Source: Anaerolineae bacterium
Lineage (GTDB): Bacteria; Chloroflexota; Anaerolineae; Anaerolineales; Villigracilaceae
NCBI GenBank assembly: GCA_017303735.1
Contig: JAFLCF010000058.1
Coordinates: forward strand, 1-22,336
Length of the DNA: 22,336 bases
Direction: 5' to 3'
Shown here: positions 7,405 to 15,334 of the stretch, one piece after another
How the letters are laid out: each line of letters opens with the position of its first letter
How positions within the stretch are numbered: position 1 is the first letter of the stretch
Position numbers and translations under genes: made by a program
Notes under the pieces: generated by a model
Databases searched by the model: none
Seen by the model: the letters and a program-made list of their open reading frames with translations, nothing else
Told to the model about the DNA's origin: nothing

Positions 7405-8733
7405 TCATCCGATCAATACCTGCCCTTCTGGGTACCCAACGACTCCGCGTTTGGGCGTGCCTGCCAGCGCAACTGCAATGGTCAACGCGCCAAGACGCCC
7501 CCAGAACATGACGAATGCGATCACCAACTGCCCAAAAAGATTTAATTGACCGGTGAATGCCAGCGTGAATCCGCAAGTGGCAAAGGCAGAAATGACTTCG
7601 AACAAGACTTGATCCAATGATGCATACGGATGTGTGACGAGAATCAACCATGTAGCTGTGAAGACAAGCACCAATGAAAGGGTCAACACGGCTGCGGCGC
7701 GTCGAACAGTTTCTGCCGGAATGGTACGACCGAGAATGACAGTCGCTTCTTTGGAACGGACATATCCCCACATGGCAAGCGCTAACACAGTGAACGTGCC
7801 TGTGGTGATGCCGCCTCCCATTGAAGCGGGCGCACTGCCAATGAACATCAACGCCATTTTGATCCATTGCCCGGGCGGGGTAAGCGATTCAAAATTGCTC
7901 AAAGCGCTATAGCCTGCTGTGCGTGTGGCAATCGAATGAAAAAGAGACAAGCCCACCTGCCTATGCAAAGGCTCATTTGCCAACACCCCCATGGAGCGCG
8001 TCTCCGCCATGAAAAAGCCTACAGCGCCAAACAAGACCAGTGCAGCGACCATTCCAACTGTCAGCTTGGTATGAAGCGTAACGCGGCGCAATTCGGCGTA
8101 GTCCCACAGGTCAAACAGCACGGGCATCCCCAAACTTCCGAGCAGAATCAACATGTTCATCACCGTCAATGTAAAACCATCGGCGGGAATCCCAGACCAT
8201 CCATTCACACCAGCGAAGAGATCAAAGCCCGCATTACAAAATGCCGAGATCGAATGAAAGAGCGCATAGAATGCCCCCATTGCGTCGCCCAAACTTTGCC
8301 GCCAATGCAGCCACAATAAAAAAGTTCCGGTCAGTTCAATGACGAGCACCATGATCAAAATTCGCTTGGTGAATTGCAGAATGGCACGCGTGTCGATCAA
8401 GCCAAGCGAGTCACGCAATGCAATGCGGTCTGAATATGTTACGCGCTTGCCGATCAAACGCAGAATAACAACTGCCATCACCATGAACCCCACACCCCCC
8501 AATTGAATGAGCACCATTAAAATGATCTGACCGAATAAGGTCAGGTCGCGCCCCGGCAGGATGAGGGACAAGCCCGTAACACTAAGCGCAGAAATGGATG
8601 TGAACAACGCTTCAGACCAGGTCAGCGGCTTGCTTGCCGAGACCCCAGGCAGCATCAACGCTGCAGTCCCCAGCAAGACGAGCAGCAGTAATCCCAAAGC
8701 GAGCCGCGCCGCAGGTGGAAGTTTGCCTAACAT
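7405..8733 (-). CDS. ktrB: Potassium uptake channel subunit, TrkH/KtrB family
   Basis: This 442-residue integral membrane protein has the four-fold M1-P-M2 repeat of the superfamily. The selectivity-filter segments are visible: SVTGLS (G54), CNAGFD (G169), RTAGYS (G274) and TCGFTL (G389). The gating-loop sequence APASMGGGITTGTF at 301-314 is also present. These carry K+ (with Na+ coupling in KtrB) across the cytoplasmic membrane. The start lies 3 bases past the stop codon of ktrA, with AAGG inside the junction, so the two are translated as a coupled pair. Its length is that of KtrB rather than the longer TrkH. Confidence 0.94.
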   Translation of the reverse strand: MLGKLPPAARLALGLLLLVLLGTAALMLPGVSASKPLTWSEALFTSISALSVTGLSLILPGRDLTLFGQIILMVLIQLGGVGFMVMAVVILRLIGKRVTYSDRIALRDSLGLIDTRAILQFTKRILIMVLVIELTGTFLLWLHWRQSLGDAMGAFYALFHSISAFCNAGFDLFAGVNGWSGIPADGFTLTVMNMLILLGSLGMPVLFDLWDYAELRRVTLHTKLTVGMVAALVLFGAVGFFMAETRSMGVLANEPLHRQVGLSLFHSIATRTAGYSALSNFESLTPPGQWIKMALMFIGSAPASMGGGITTGTFTVLALAMWGYVRSKEATVILGRTIPAETVRRAAAVLTLSLVLVFTATWLILVTHPYASLDQVLFEVISAFATCGFTLAFTGQLNLFGQLVIAFVMFWGRLGALTIAVALAGTPKRGVVGYPEGQVLIG

Positions 8734-8736
8734 TCC

Positions 8737-9405
8737 TTAATCCCAATTCGACATGTCTAACACGTTGGCATTCGTCCCAATGACCACAAGCAGGTCATCT
8801 TTGAGCAGGTTCAAATCGGCAGGAGGTGCAACGATGACCTCATCCCCACGTTTGACCGCCACCGTCGTCACCCCGAAGCGACGGCGCAAGTCGGCTTGAT
8901 AGATCGTTTTGCCCGAGAGCGTCTCTGGCACCGAAAGTTCCACCACACAATGCTCCGCCCCCAAAGGCAGACGGTCTAACAGGTTGGGGTTGACCAATTC
9001 CATGGCAAGCCTTTGCCCCGCCTCCGATTCGGGCAGCACAACCTTATCTGCCCCCACACGCAACAAAATGGAGCGCTGACGTTCCGTCAGCGCCTTGCAA
9101 ATAATGCGGCGCACCCCAACGGCTTTCAACGCGGTGGTCGCCAGAATATTGCTTTCAAAGTCTGATCCGATGGCAACAATTGCCACATCGAATGTACCAA
9201 TGTCGGCTGCACGCAGGGCATTCTCATCGGTCGCATCCAATACCAACGCCTGTGTGAGCGGATCTGCCAATTTTTGCACAATGCGCGGATCGCTATCCAC
9301 ACCCAAGACACTATATCCCTGAGCCGCCAACGTCAATGCCACCGAAGAGCCGAAACGTCCCAACCCAATGACCGCGAACTCAGACCTCGATCGATTATTA
9401 GCCAT
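8737..9405 (-). CDS. ktrA: Potassium uptake regulatory subunit with RCK domains (KtrA/TrkA)
   Basis: This 222-residue cytoplasmic protein has an N-terminal Rossmann RCK-N domain with GLGRFGSS (GxGxxG at residues 14-19), an acidic residue in GVDSD ending strand 2, and a C-terminal RCK-C domain (about 140-220, ending DDLLVVIGTNANV). It gates KtrB in response to ATP/ADP or NAD(H) and perhaps cyclic di-AMP; the ligand is from family knowledge. A GTG at 9411 is in frame, but GAGG at 9414-9411 stands 5 nt before the ATG at 9405, which I prefer. The pair ktrA-ktrB is read leftward, divergent from the TIR operon. Confidence 0.94.
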   Translation of the reverse strand: MANNRSRSEFAVIGLGRFGSSVALTLAAQGYSVLGVDSDPRIVQKLADPLTQALVLDATDENALRAADIGTFDVAIVAIGSDFESNILATTALKAVGVRRIICKALTERQRSILLRVGADKVVLPESEAGQRLAMELVNPNLLDRLPLGAEHCVVELSVPETLSGKTIYQADLRRRFGVTTVAVKRGDEVIVAPPADLNLLKDDLLVVIGTNANVLDMSNWD

Positions 9406-9410
9406 ATACA

Positions 9411-9414
9411 CCTC
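9411..9414 (-). promoter_or_regulatory. Ribosome binding site fixing the ktrA start
   Basis: GAGG on the minus strand with a 5-nt spacer to ATG 9405. The alternative GTG at 9411 overlaps this box, so it is unlikely to be the start. Confidence 0.65.
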
Positions 9415-9469
9415 GGCGCGGATGCTATCAGGATTTGATGATGGTGTCTAGAAAAAAATTCAAGGTATG

Positions 9470-9480
9470 GTGGGTATAAT
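9470..9480 (+). promoter_or_regulatory. Promoter of the membrane protein / TIR-STAND operon
   Basis: GTGGGTATAAT, with the -10 hexamer at 9475-9480, lies 35 bases before the ATG at 9516. It matches the G-Y-GGG-TATAAT form found at three other promoters in the window. No clear -35 is present. The leader would be about 30 nt with a purine-rich site (GAAAGGG) before the start. Confidence 0.6.
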
Positions 9481-9515
9481 AGAACCAAATCCGCTGGTAG
9501 AGAAAGGGTAAAGAT

Positions 9516-9953
9516 ATGGCTAAGAAAACCGAAGCGAAAGTTGTGTTCACGGATGACCAGATCAAGCACTTGGAATTTATTCAGGATGCGATCAAACGAA
9601 TGGCAGCAAATTCCTTCCAAATAAAAGGATGGATGCTGACCATTGTTTCTGCACTCTTGGGCTTTTTTGCCAATACTGGCAACACCAAATTCGCGTTAGT
9701 CGCCATTCTGCCAGTGCTGGTCTTTTGGGGACTAGACTCTTACTATTTGCAACAAGAACGCAAGATTAGGGGTGTATACAATGACGTGATCAACCCTGAT
9801 AAAGCAAAGATAAAGGTTGGGCTTTTCGAAATGCCTCTGCAAAATTACTCGGAAGGCAAATACTCTTTCTGGAACGTCTTCACTTCTCAGACTATGGCAA
9901 TCTTGTACTTCTCGCTCGTGCTGATTCTTCTGGCAATTAATTTCTTTATGTAA
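9516..9953 (+). CDS. Small membrane protein preceding the TIR-STAND gene
   Basis: This 145-residue protein has a charged N-terminal helix (to about residue 33), hydrophobic segments at about 38-53, 59-76 and 125-144, and between them a soluble stretch starting FWGLDSYYLQQERKIRG at residue 70. The pattern (cytosolic helix, tight helical hairpin, aromatic-Asp-aromatic then QQER) is one I associate with small uncharacterised membrane proteins and is reminiscent of SLATT-like conflict effectors, but I cannot assign a family. The stop is 24 bases before the TIR-STAND gene, which has no other visible promoter, so an operon is likely. A possible role is membrane effector or anchor for the partner; this is inference. 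Confidence 0.8.
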   Translation: MAKKTEAKVVFTDDQIKHLEFIQDAIKRMAANSFQIKGWMLTIVSALLGFFANTGNTKFALVAILPVLVFWGLDSYYLQQERKIRGVYNDVINPDKAKIKVGLFEMPLQNYSEGKYSFWNVFTSQTMAILYFSLVLILLAINFFM

Positions 9954-9977
9954 CTACAAACCTTCAGGGAGTGTTCA

Positions 9978-12900
9978 ATGGCGGACGGACATTGTTTTAT
10001 CAGTTATTCGAATGGCGACGCAGATGAATTTGGTCCACAACTAGCAAATGAGTTGGAGGGTGGGAATCTATATATTGAAACGTGGTATGACAAGCGTGAC
10101 ATACCGGCAGGTGCAACTTGGGATGAAAAAGTACCCGAGGCAATTAAGACCTGTAAATGCTTTATCTTCGTAATGACAAAAGACAGCATTGCTGAGAAAT
10201 CAATTTGTGCAGAAGAATGGGAAATAGCCTTGCGTTACAAGAGGCCAATCTTACTTCTTCGATTAGATAAAGACATTAAAGAAACACCATTCCGCCTAGG
10301 CAAACGCCAATGGATTGACTTTGCTGTAAATCCCAAAGCAGGTATGGCTAAGCTACGCTTAGCTATACAACGTTTAGACTCTCCAGAAGGTCAACTTGAT
10401 CTCTTAAAAGATCGCCTAGCAGATGCTAAGCGCGATTTAGTTCGTATTGAAGAGACAGATGAAAAAACACGTATTGAGTCAGAAATTAAAGAATTGAACG
10501 AGGAAATCAAAGCCACAGAACTGATAAAGAAAGACCCAGAAAAAGCTCGTAAACAAACACGAAAAAATATTAATGCCGGGCTTGAACGTGACCGTCAACC
10601 AATAAATCCTATTAGTGCCCAAACATCTTCTAAATTTATTAATCCTCGACCTGGCTCAATTCCCGATTACTTTGAGGGAAGGTTAATCGAGACACAAGAA
10701 ATCGCTGATTTTTTGCGCAACGACAACCAAAGAATCATGACTATTATTGGACGGGCTGGTTCCGGAAAAACAGTCTTGACATGTCGCGTATTACAACGGC
10801 TTGAAAATGGAGAATTTCCCAATGATCTTGGTCAATTCAAAGTAGGTGGGATTGTTTATTTAAGCGAAATTGGTAATTACAAAATTAATGTGCCCAATAT
10901 TTTTTCTGGTTTATTACATTTACTCCCTACAGAAAAAGCCAGCAAAATAGACGCAATTTATAGAGAAGAAAAAAAACCGATTGATGAAAAATTTCGGGCA
11001 TTATTAGGTGAATTACCTCGAGAGCCTGTTATTTTACTTTTGGATAATTTTGAGGGTTTGTTAGATTCTGAAAACGAAGAAATAAATGACCATGAGTTAT
11101 ATTCAGCATTATTAACTATTTTAAGAGCAGATAAACACAACCTTAAGGTTGTGATAACAACTCGTATTGTTCCACGCCAACTAAGCTTGGCGGAAACTGC
11201 ACGGCAACATATAAAACATCTTGAAGAAGGACTACCTTCGCCTTTTGCTGAAAATGTCCTAAGAAAAATGGATGCAGACGGGCAGGCAGGGCTAAGAGAT
11301 GCCACTGATGAATTGCTTGGAAAAGTACGAGAAGCTACTTTAGGATATCCTCGCGCACTTGAGTCACTATATGCTATTCTCAGAGTAGATCGGTATTCCA
11401 ACGTTGAAGAGTTACTAGCAGAAGGGGTACCTGAAACTGTCGTTGAAAAATTTGTAGGAGAGGCTTTTAGTCGATTGGATTCGACAAAGCAGAAAGTTAT
11501 CCAGACATTAGCCGTCTATAAACGTCCTGTATCATATGCGTCTATAGATTTTGCGCTCCAGTTCCATATCCCCGGAATTAACAGCGCATCAATTTTAGAA
11601 CGATTGGTTAGTATGCATTTTGTTCGTAGAGAATCCAAAAGATATTTTTTACATCCAGCCGATAGTGATTATGCTTTAAGTCGAATTCCTTATGGAAATC
11701 CTGAAAAAAAATCTGGGCAAGGGGCTCGTGCTCGTACTTGGGATCAACATTCTCTAACTCTACGTGCTGCGGATTATTTCGCAGAAATACGTAAACCACG
11801 CAGTGAATGGAAAAAACTTGACGATCTTTCTCCACAACTAGCTGAGTTTGACTTGCGCTGTGTCGCTGGGGATTATGATACAGCAGCAAGTGTATTGTTC
11901 GAGATTGATTTTAATTATCTACTCCTATGGGGACATTTTCGCTTGATGATTGAAATGCATGAAAAGCTGCAAAATAAAATCAAGGATATACTCCTAAAAA
12001 AATCAAGTCTAGCCAATCTTGGTACAGCTTATGTTCATATCGGAAAATTTCGGGAGGGGAGCGAATCGATAAAGAAAGCAATCAATATATCGCGCCAGGC
12101 TAAGCACCAAAGAGCAGAAGGAGTTTTGCTCGGCAACTTGGGTAGCACATATGCAGATTGGGGCGATCCGCGCAAAGCAATTGAATACTACGAGCAGGCA
12201 TTGATCATTGACCGAGAAAATGGCGACCAAATTAATGAAGGAAGGTGGCTTTATGGAATAAGCAACCAATATGCTTCTTTGGGCGATGTGCAAAAAGCAA
12301 TTGAAGGCTACGAACAATCTTTAATCATTCTGCGCAAATTTGGCGTTCGCAAAGACGAAGGAAATGTTCTCAGCAACCTTGGAAATCGTTATGCCGAATT
12401 GGGTAACATAAATAAAGCTATCGAATTCTATGAGCAATCATTAGTGATCCACAGCGAAATTGGAGACCGTGGGGGCAAAGGGAACAGTCTCCACAAATTG
12501 GGGAATGGCTACATCGTTTTAGGCAATGTAGGCAAAGCCATTGAATATTATGAGCAGGCATTGGTTATTGCACTTGAGATTGGCGATCGCAGCAGCGAAT
12601 CAATTGTTCTTGTAAATATTGGTAATGCATTACTGATTCTTGGTGACCTTCAAAAAGCCAAAGAATATTTCCAACAAGCCACTCAAATTGCAGATGAAAT
12701 TTCATTACCACCATTACAAAACAGTGCGCGTTGCGGGCTGACAGAGACCTGTCTTTTACAAAACAATTTACTCAACGCACGCCTCACCATCGAAACCGCG
12801 CTTCAATACGATATTTTAAATAATTATTACAACGGAACTGCCCTGCACGGAATCATCGCCTTGCGGCAAGGGGAAAGGGAAACCGCGCAAGAGGCTTTTA

Positions 12901-13172
12901 TGAAATCCATTGCACAGGCGGATGAAATCCTTGCCAAGACGCCCGAGTATTATGATGCGCTGGATGCGAAGGGGTTGGCGTTGTGTGGGTTGATTTTATG
13001 TAGGGGCGCGGTCCCCGCGCCCAATGATGCCATTGAAACCTTCCGCAAGGCACGGAAGATCGCTCCACATGCGGGGGTGGTGAAACGCAATCTACGTCTG
13101 TTCGATGAATTGATGAAATGCGAAGGCGGGGAAATTTTGAAAGATGTGAGGAACGCGGTGGAGGGGAAATAG
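9978..13172 (+). CDS. TIR - coiled coil - STAND (NB-ARC/NACHT) ATPase - TPR protein, NLR-like
   Basis: This 1064-residue protein starts with a TIR domain (about 4-135): HCFISYSNGDADEF, WYDKRDIPAGATW, then SICAEEWEIAL, where E80 in C-x-x-E is the likely NADase glutamate. A charged coiled coil spans about 138-200. The STAND ATPase follows with Walker A GRAGSGKT at 258-265 and Walker B VILLLDNFEG (D356). A winged-helix region lies at about 487-575. From residue 676 to about 985 there are TPRs of 40-residue period (consensus LGNxYxxLGNxxKAIEYYEQAL). This is the plan of plant-NLR-like and anti-phage STAND proteins: TPRs sense, the ATPase oligomerises, and TIR acts on NAD+. Start at 9978 has GGGAG upstream. 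Composition shifts from A+T-rich to G+C-rich near the 3' end. Defence function is inference. Confidence 0.92.
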   Translation: MADGHCFISYSNGDADEFGPQLANELEGGNLYIETWYDKRDIPAGATWDEKVPEAIKTCKCFIFVMTKDSIAEKSICAEEWEIALRYKRPILLLRLDKDIKETPFRLGKRQWIDFAVNPKAGMAKLRLAIQRLDSPEGQLDLLKDRLADAKRDLVRIEETDEKTRIESEIKELNEEIKATELIKKDPEKARKQTRKNINAGLERDRQPINPISAQTSSKFINPRPGSIPDYFEGRLIETQEIADFLRNDNQRIMTIIGRAGSGKTVLTCRVLQRLENGEFPNDLGQFKVGGIVYLSEIGNYKINVPNIFSGLLHLLPTEKASKIDAIYREEKKPIDEKFRALLGELPREPVILLLDNFEGLLDSENEEINDHELYSALLTILRADKHNLKVVITTRIVPRQLSLAETARQHIKHLEEGLPSPFAENVLRKMDADGQAGLRDATDELLGKVREATLGYPRALESLYAILRVDRYSNVEELLAEGVPETVVEKFVGEAFSRLDSTKQKVIQTLAVYKRPVSYASIDFALQFHIPGINSASILERLVSMHFVRRESKRYFLHPADSDYALSRIPYGNPEKKSGQGARARTWDQHSLTLRAADYFAEIRKPRSEWKKLDDLSPQLAEFDLRCVAGDYDTAASVLFEIDFNYLLLWGHFRLMIEMHEKLQNKIKDILLKKSSLANLGTAYVHIGKFREGSESIKKAINISRQAKHQRAEGVLLGNLGSTYADWGDPRKAIEYYEQALIIDRENGDQINEGRWLYGISNQYASLGDVQKAIEGYEQSLIILRKFGVRKDEGNVLSNLGNRYAELGNINKAIEFYEQSLVIHSEIGDRGGKGNSLHKLGNGYIVLGNVGKAIEYYEQALVIALEIGDRSSESIVLVNIGNALLILGDLQKAKEYFQQATQIADEISLPPLQNSARCGLTETCLLQNNLLNARLTIETALQYDILNNYYNGTALHGIIALRQGERETAQEAFMKSIAQADEILAKTPEYYDALDAKGLALCGLILCRGAVPAPNDAIETFRKARKIAPHAGVVKRNLRLFDELMKCEGGEILKDVRNAVEGK
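12120..12690 (+). repeat. Tandem 120-bp coding repeats (TPR units)
   Basis: The segment encoding KAIEYYEQAL and its variants recurs with a period of 120 bases (at about 12175, 12295, 12415 and 12535), each unit being one 40-residue TPR of the nephrocystin-like kind. Units are similar but not identical, so this is an older tandem expansion rather than a recent one. Unit number could vary between relatives. Confidence 0.8.
13003..13022. repeat. REP-like palindrome inside the TIR-STAND-TPR coding region
   Basis: GGGCGCGG (13004-13011) and CCGCGCCC (13015-13022) form an 8-bp stem with a 3-nt loop, preceded by TAG. GTAGGGGCG-type palindromes are common dispersed repeats in intergenic DNA. Here the copy is in frame and codes for residues RGAVPAP (1009-1015). 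Confidence 0.6.
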
Positions 13173-13194
13173 CCTGCCCCCTCCGCCTTCGGCA

Positions 13195-13264
13195 CCTCCC
13201 CCAAATACGACAAGGTAAATTTTTTATTATTCAGAAGCGGTTAAGTTGTCGTATTTGGGGGAGG
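13195..13264. repeat. 19-bp inverted repeat between convergent genes (terminator or MITE/REP-like)
   Basis: The arms CCTCCCCCAAATACGACAA (13195-13213) and its exact complement (13246-13264) flank a 32-nt A+T-rich loop. Outside them, CCCCCTCC (13177-13184) faces GGAGGGGG (13268-13275), extending the symmetry imperfectly. The right arm is inside the 3' end of the convergent membrane-protein gene. It lies 22 bases after the TIR-STAND stop. It may terminate both transcripts, although there is no U tract directly after the arms. Confidence 0.8.
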
Positions 13265-13690
13265 CTGGGAGGGGGTGCGCATTTTATTCAACACCCTCGT
13301 CACCAATATCCCACCGGGCACGGCGAGGATGAAGGTCAATATCGCAGAGACGATCAACCCGATCACAGCACAGATCCCGATCCAAATGAAGGCATAAGCG
13401 ATGGGGTCCTTTTCTACTACCTCTCCATTTGAATCTTCACAGTGCAATTCATACGCCGTTGATGGATGCGTGTTGCCATACTCATCGGTAGATGTCGTCT
13501 CATACGAGTAACTTCTGGGCGCAGTCCCTTCGGGGCAAAGAAACGTCCCTACATTGACGATCACAAAATCAGTCGACGAAGTGATTCCCCCCACCGCAAA
13601 TGCCACGGGCATAATACAACTTCCAATGATTGTGATCAACAAGAACCAGATCACACAGCCAGACACAGCGCTCGTCTTTGCATTGTTCAT
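13241..13690 (-). CDS. Small two-helix membrane protein of unknown function
   Basis: This 149-residue protein has hydrophobic segments at about residues 9-35 and 96-130. Between them lies a polar loop with two cysteines (FLCPEG and ELHCED) that could form a disulfide outside the membrane. I recognise no family. The start at 13690 has AAGGAG upstream and a TATAGT box further up. The last seven residues, PPPNTTT, and the stop are supplied by the inverted repeat at 13246-13264 and its loop, so the C-terminus may have been replaced by repeat insertion. It is convergent with the TIR-STAND gene and divergent from the PLP enzyme gene; no functional link is shown. Confidence 0.75.
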   Translation of the reverse strand: MNNAKTSAVSGCVIWFLLITIIGSCIMPVAFAVGGITSSTDFVIVNVGTFLCPEGTAPRSYSYETTSTDEYGNTHPSTAYELHCEDSNGEVVEKDPIAYAFIWIGICAVIGLIVSAILTFILAVPGGILVTRVLNKMRTPSQPPPNTTT

Positions 13691-13727
13691 TTCTCATCTC
13701 CTTGCTTCACCATGAATATCTTTACTC

Positions 13728-13741
13728 ACTATACCCACATC
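13728..13741 (-). promoter_or_regulatory. Extended -10 promoter of the small membrane-protein gene
   Basis: On the minus strand GATGTGGGTATAGT, -10 at 13733-13728, about 38 bases before ATG 13690. It differs at two positions from the 14-mer at 13772-13785 and at 1535-1522. The AAGGAG ribosome site follows at a normal distance. Confidence 0.55.
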
Positions 13742-13771
13742 ACCTCATCAAACCTATGACCCATTTCTCCC

Positions 13772-13785
13772 GATGCGGGTATAAT
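13772..13785 (+). promoter_or_regulatory. Extended -10 promoter of the PLP enzyme gene
   Basis: GATGCGGGTATAAT with the -10 hexamer at 13780-13785, identical over 14 bases to the element before the selA-linked gene. It is followed by a leader of about 33 nt with AGGAGG at 13809-13814. No clear -35 can be seen. Confidence 0.65.
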
Positions 13786-13824
13786 AGCGAAGTTGTCTGA
13801 CAAATTTCAGGAGGCACATTCCCC

Positions 13825-15291
13825 ATGACCAAAATCGACCTGACGGTTCACAAAGATCGCCGCGCACGCGCCATTCAACGCGCCAAAGAGCGCAACATCA
13901 TTATCCCCACCTACGCCCAAATGAAAGACCCCTCCAAGATTCCCGCCAAAGTCAAAGAGGAATTGACGAAGATCGGACTCTGGGATATTCATCCGCGGAA
14001 TCTCTTCCGCATCAACTGGCACAATCAACCCACCGCTTCTGGCGGGACCTATGGCGGAGTCAACTACCTTGAGCTCCCCTCTTCGCTGACGGGAGTCAAG
14101 GCGCGCATCATTGCCATCGTTGGCAAGTGGTTCCCCACCGGCGCACATAAAGTCGGTGCGGCGTTCTCTTGCTTGGTACCACGTCTGGTCACTGGTCAAT
14201 TTGACCCGACCACCCAAAAAGCCGTGTGGCCCTCCACGGGCAATTACTGCCGTGGCGGCGCGTATGACTCGGCTTTGCTGGCTTGTGAATCTATTGCGAT
14301 CTTGCCCGAAGGCATGTCGAAGGAACGTTTTGATTGGCTGGCAAAGGTCGCAGGCGAAACCATCAAGACCCCCGGCTCTGAGTCGAACGTCAAAGAAATT
14401 TTCGATAAATGCTGGGAACTGCGCAATTCCGGTCAAGACCTGATGATCTTCGACCAATTCCAGGAATTCGGCAATTATCTCTGGCACTACGAAGTGACAG
14501 GTCACGCCATGGAAGAAGTCTTCAATCAAGTGGCTGGCAAGAACGGAAAATTCCGCGGTATGGCATCTGCCACAGGGTCCGCCGGAACTATCGCCTCGGG
14601 CGACTACATGAAACAACTCTTCCCCGATGCCAAGATCATCGCCAGTGAAGCCTTGCAATGCCCCACCCTGCTCGAAAACGGATTTGGTTCCCATCGCATC
14701 GAAGGCATTGGCGATAAACATGTGCCCTGGGTCCACAACACCAAGAACACCGATGTCGTCACCGCCATTGATGACAATGCCGTGGTCAATATCTCACGTC
14801 TATTCAACGAAGAAAACGGACGCGCTTATCTCGTCAAACAAGGCGTGCCCGAATCTCTTATCTCCAATCTCGATCTCTTGGGCTTCTCTGGCATCTCAAA
14901 CGTCCTCTCCGCGATCAAGGCTGCCAAATACTACGAAATGGGCGAAGATGACATCATGTTCACCGTCCTAACGGACTCAATGGATCTCTATCGCTCACGC
15001 CTGCACGAGATGCACCAGGAATTCGGCGAATACACCGAAGCCAACGCCGCCGCAGACTTTGCCCGCTACCTGCACGGACAGTCCACCGATAATATGCTTG
15101 AGCTGCGCTACCCCGACCGTCGCCGTGTGCATAACTTGAAATACTATACCTGGGTCGAACAGCAAGGCAAGACCTACGAAGAAATTCAGGCACAGTGGTA
15201 CCAACCCGATTACTGGACCAATGTCCAGAAACAGGCAGATGAAATCGATGAGTTGATTGTCGAGTTCAATAAAGAAGTTGGGTTGATGTAA
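13825..15291 (+). CDS. Fold-type II PLP-dependent enzyme (cysteine synthase-like superfamily)
   Basis: This 488-residue cytoplasmic enzyme has the marks of fold-type II PLP enzymes. TGAHKVGAAF holds the likely Schiff-base lysine K109, and a glycine-rich phosphate-binding loop TGSAGT lies at residues 250-255. It is longer than cysteine synthase, with an N-terminal extension of about 80 residues and a C-terminal extension rich in Tyr, Trp, Glu (YYTWVEQQGKTYEEIQ). I cannot assign the reaction; beta-replacement, beta-elimination or threonine synthase-like chemistry are all possible. The start at 13825 is set by AGGAGG with a 10-nt spacer. It is a single-gene unit ending at a strong palindromic terminator. 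Confidence 0.85.
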   Translation: MTKIDLTVHKDRRARAIQRAKERNIIIPTYAQMKDPSKIPAKVKEELTKIGLWDIHPRNLFRINWHNQPTASGGTYGGVNYLELPSSLTGVKARIIAIVGKWFPTGAHKVGAAFSCLVPRLVTGQFDPTTQKAVWPSTGNYCRGGAYDSALLACESIAILPEGMSKERFDWLAKVAGETIKTPGSESNVKEIFDKCWELRNSGQDLMIFDQFQEFGNYLWHYEVTGHAMEEVFNQVAGKNGKFRGMASATGSAGTIASGDYMKQLFPDAKIIASEALQCPTLLENGFGSHRIEGIGDKHVPWVHNTKNTDVVTAIDDNAVVNISRLFNEENGRAYLVKQGVPESLISNLDLLGFSGISNVLSAIKAAKYYEMGEDDIMFTVLTDSMDLYRSRLHEMHQEFGEYTEANAAADFARYLHGQSTDNMLELRYPDRRRVHNLKYYTWVEQQGKTYEEIQAQWYQPDYWTNVQKQADEIDELIVEFNKEVGLM

Positions 15292-15334
15292 ATCAAATGC
15301 TCTGGTCGGGGCTTAGCCCCAATAGAGCGCATCC

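Noticed and set aside
12120..12690. Regular repeats that might be a CRISPR array
   Set aside because: The 120-base period is in frame and encodes degenerate TPR units; there are no short identical repeats with unique spacers.
9516..13172. Thoeris system
   Set aside because: Thoeris needs a ThsA protein (SIR2-SLOG or similar) with a small TIR ThsB; here TIR is part of a STAND-TPR protein and the partner is a membrane protein.
13807..14736. 309-codon minus-strand ORF
   Set aside because: It is the reverse frame of the PLP enzyme gene, which has promoter, ribosome site and conserved motifs.
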